From Moritella viscosa (GTDB lineage: Bacteria; Pseudomonadota; Gammaproteobacteria; Enterobacterales; Moritellaceae): DNA of 64,000 nucleotides. The DNA is taken from contig LN554852.1 of NCBI GenBank assembly GCA_000953735.1, positions 2,243,846-2,307,845 of the forward strand. The letters run 5' to 3'. Shown here piece after piece: positions 62,814-64,000 of the stretch (position 1 is its first letter; every line of letters starts with the position of its first letter). The translations under genes and the position numbers were made by a program. The notes under the pieces are model-generated. The model was not told where the DNA came from and made no database searches. It saw only the letters and a program-made list of their open reading frames with translations.

Positions 62814-63266
62814 ATGTCAGTAAAAGCATTGGGCGGTAAAGACTTTGATATTTTCATTGGTGACAAAATGGTGCATGTCATCGAAGCCAGCGTAAAAATC
62901 ACCGATGGCCGCAAAGCAAAAAAAGTACGTGGTATTACCAAAGGTTATATCGATGGTCCGGTTGACGCCGAAGTCACGATTAAATTAGACCATGAAAACT
63001 TTCTTATTCTGCAGGATGTAGCGAAAACGGCGGGCAGCTGGAAAGGCATCGAACCTTTTGATATTTCGTTCTTAGCGGAAGTTGCCGCCGGCACTAAGAA
63101 TATTGAAGCCTTTGGTGTACTGCCGCAGTTAGATGAGATCTTAAATATCAAAGCGGAAGGCGGTGAAGAAGATACCACCACGATCAAAGGTCCGGTGACG
63201 TCGACTGATTTTATCAAAATTAACGGCATTCCTTATCTTACTGCAGAAGAAGTGAGAGACCTGTAA
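62814..63266 (+). CDS. Tail tube protein (DUF2597)
   Basis: A 150-residue protein with VIEASVKITDGRKAKKVRGI and YIDGPVDAEVTIKLD, matching the DUF2597 tube proteins that pair with DUF2586 sheaths. It overlaps the next gene by one base. Confidence 0.85.
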   Translation: MSVKALGGKDFDIFIGDKMVHVIEASVKITDGRKAKKVRGITKGYIDGPVDAEVTIKLDHENFLILQDVAKTAGSWKGIEPFDISFLAEVAAGTKNIEAFGVLPQLDEILNIKAEGGEEDTTTIKGPVTSTDFIKINGIPYLTAEEVRDL

Positions 63267-63889
63267 TGGCAGCAATTAAAAACCTCACTGCAAGTACGTT
63301 GCTTAAGGCTATGCAAGCCAAACACTACAAAGTATTTGAAGGTGAATTAAACCTTAACCTTATTGGCGTTCGCAACAGTGATACCAAAGCAAACAGTTTT
63401 AACGACGTGCTTTGCGTTTTGTATCAGCAAGACGGTAAATGGCAGCTTGTCAGTTTTAAATGTACCACGGACGCAGGTACTTATTACCGTGAGAACCCGT
63501 GCAATCTGGATGGCACTGCAGTACTTGCCGCCATGCAGCACCGCAGTTTATGGACATTTGGTTATCACCAGGGAAAATACCCTGCGTTAGTGCAGCATAA
63601 ACCCGTCACTGTTTATAGAGACAACAACAATGATAATAAACTCGATTGTGAGAGTCATTTACAACGTGGTTATTTCGGTATTAATTGCCATCGAGCGAGT
63701 GCAAATCATGAGTCAAAGCAAGTCGACAAGTGGTCTGCAGGTTGCCAGGTATTAGCTAACCCGAATGATTTTAATAAGCTGATGGCCCTTTGCCATCAAA
63801 GCAGTCAGCAATGGGGCAGTACTTTTACGTACACCTTATTAAACCAAATAGAATTAAACCAAGCTGATTTAAACCCAAATAAAGAGTGA
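63266..63889 (+). CDS. Possible peptidoglycan-active tail-region protein
   Basis: A 207-residue protein I cannot place in a named family. GINCHRASANHES followed by VDKWSAGCQVLANPNDFNKL has His and Cys spaced as in YkuD-like L,D-transpeptidases and related wall hydrolases. Its place between tube and tail chaperone, tightly coupled, is compatible with a tail-borne wall-digesting or lysis protein. No signal peptide. Confidence 0.55.
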   Translation: MAAIKNLTASTLLKAMQAKHYKVFEGELNLNLIGVRNSDTKANSFNDVLCVLYQQDGKWQLVSFKCTTDAGTYYRENPCNLDGTAVLAAMQHRSLWTFGYHQGKYPALVQHKPVTVYRDNNNDNKLDCESHLQRGYFGINCHRASANHESKQVDKWSAGCQVLANPNDFNKLMALCHQSSQQWGSTFTYTLLNQIELNQADLNPNKE

Positions 63890-63891
63890 GA

Positions 63892-64000
63892 ATGACCATG
63901 GCGTTAGAGCAAAAGATCATCCTAGAAGTGAATGACATTGAACTGAGTTTCAATGTAAACGTAACGGCTTACAACAAGTTTTTAAACCAAAGTAACCAGG
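63892..64000 (+). CDS. Tail assembly chaperone, 5' end only
   Basis: The first 36 codons, beginning MTMALEQKIILEVNDIEL, similar to putative phage tail assembly chaperones that follow tube genes. ATG at 63892 or 63898; the rest is outside the window. Confidence 0.5.
   Translation, partial: MTMALEQKIILEVNDIELSFNVNVTAYNKFLNQSNQ

Larger units (their letters stand above)
35377..64000. mobile_element. P2/HP1/K139-like prophage, left part; runs off the window
   Basis: A contiguous set of P2-type modules in the family order: integrase, repressor, Cox, CII, gpA, Ogr, portal and terminase (minus), scaffold, capsid, small terminase, head and tail completion, sheath and tube (plus). The DUF2586 sheath and DUF2597 tube point to the HP1/K139 branch rather than P2 itself. 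Cargo sits at two places: between integrase and repressor, and between gpA and the holin/portal genes. A terminase frameshift may make it defective. Confidence 0.9.

Overview
The window looks like chromosomal DNA of a marine, AT-rich gammaproteobacterium of the Moritella/Vibrio/Shewanella type. The evidence is a gltA / sdhCDAB-sucABCD block with Vibrio- and E. coli-like protein lengths, a CrbR/CrbS-type acetate-switch two-component system beside a VC_2705-type solute:sodium symporter, and a P2/HP1/K139-like prophage. Genus is an inference; there is no rRNA or tRNA in the window to settle it.

Layout. (1) 1-13336: one strand of surface-polysaccharide genes: the end of a WecG/TagA/CpsF glycosyltransferase, a sulfotransferase, a Wzx-type flippase, an unrecognised protein, four GT4 glycosyltransferases, an O-antigen ligase/polymerase-like membrane protein, a secreted beta-helix protein and a NodB-type deacetylase. 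It ends at a clear terminator. (2) 13498-23167: symporter large and small subunits (minus strand), then a cNMP/CBS/DUF294 protein, a DnaQ-like exonuclease, a CrbR-like regulator, a small membrane-anchored protein and a CrbS-like kinase fused to a sodium/solute symporter domain. (3) 23284-34445: citrate synthase (minus), a 386-bp divergent promoter region, and the TCA operon sdhCDAB-sucABCD with hairpins between some genes and a terminator after sucD. (4) 34742-35316: a small two-gene module whose second gene is a YafO-like toxin. (5) 35377 to the right edge: a P2-like prophage, continuing beyond the window.

Prophage order: integrase, a small XRE-like protein, three minus-strand cargo genes separated by attC-like sites, a lipoprotein, a voltage-gated potassium-channel-like protein, the repressor, then Cox, CII, small early genes and the gpA replication initiator. 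Next is a cargo and packaging-end region: a secreted ClpP-like protein, Ogr, an intact IS1595-family element and two tandem BspA/DUF285 repeat proteins. The late genes follow: holin pair, portal and frameshifted terminase on minus; scaffold, capsid, small terminase, head completion, tail completion, sheath, tube, an unrecognised possible wall-active protein and the start of a tail chaperone on plus.

Most unusual points: integron-type gene cassettes (attC sites, no integrase seen) inside the prophage; a tandem duplication of the DUF285 cargo gene that carried along the 3' end of the neighbouring holin gene; two paralogous small regulators at the ends of the cargo block, each with an 18-bp 6-6-6 palindrome at its start; an SSB-like acidic tip (DDLPF) on the protein encoded just before gpA; and a one-base frameshift in the terminase ATPase/nuclease gene, which suggests a defective prophage unless it is a sequence error.
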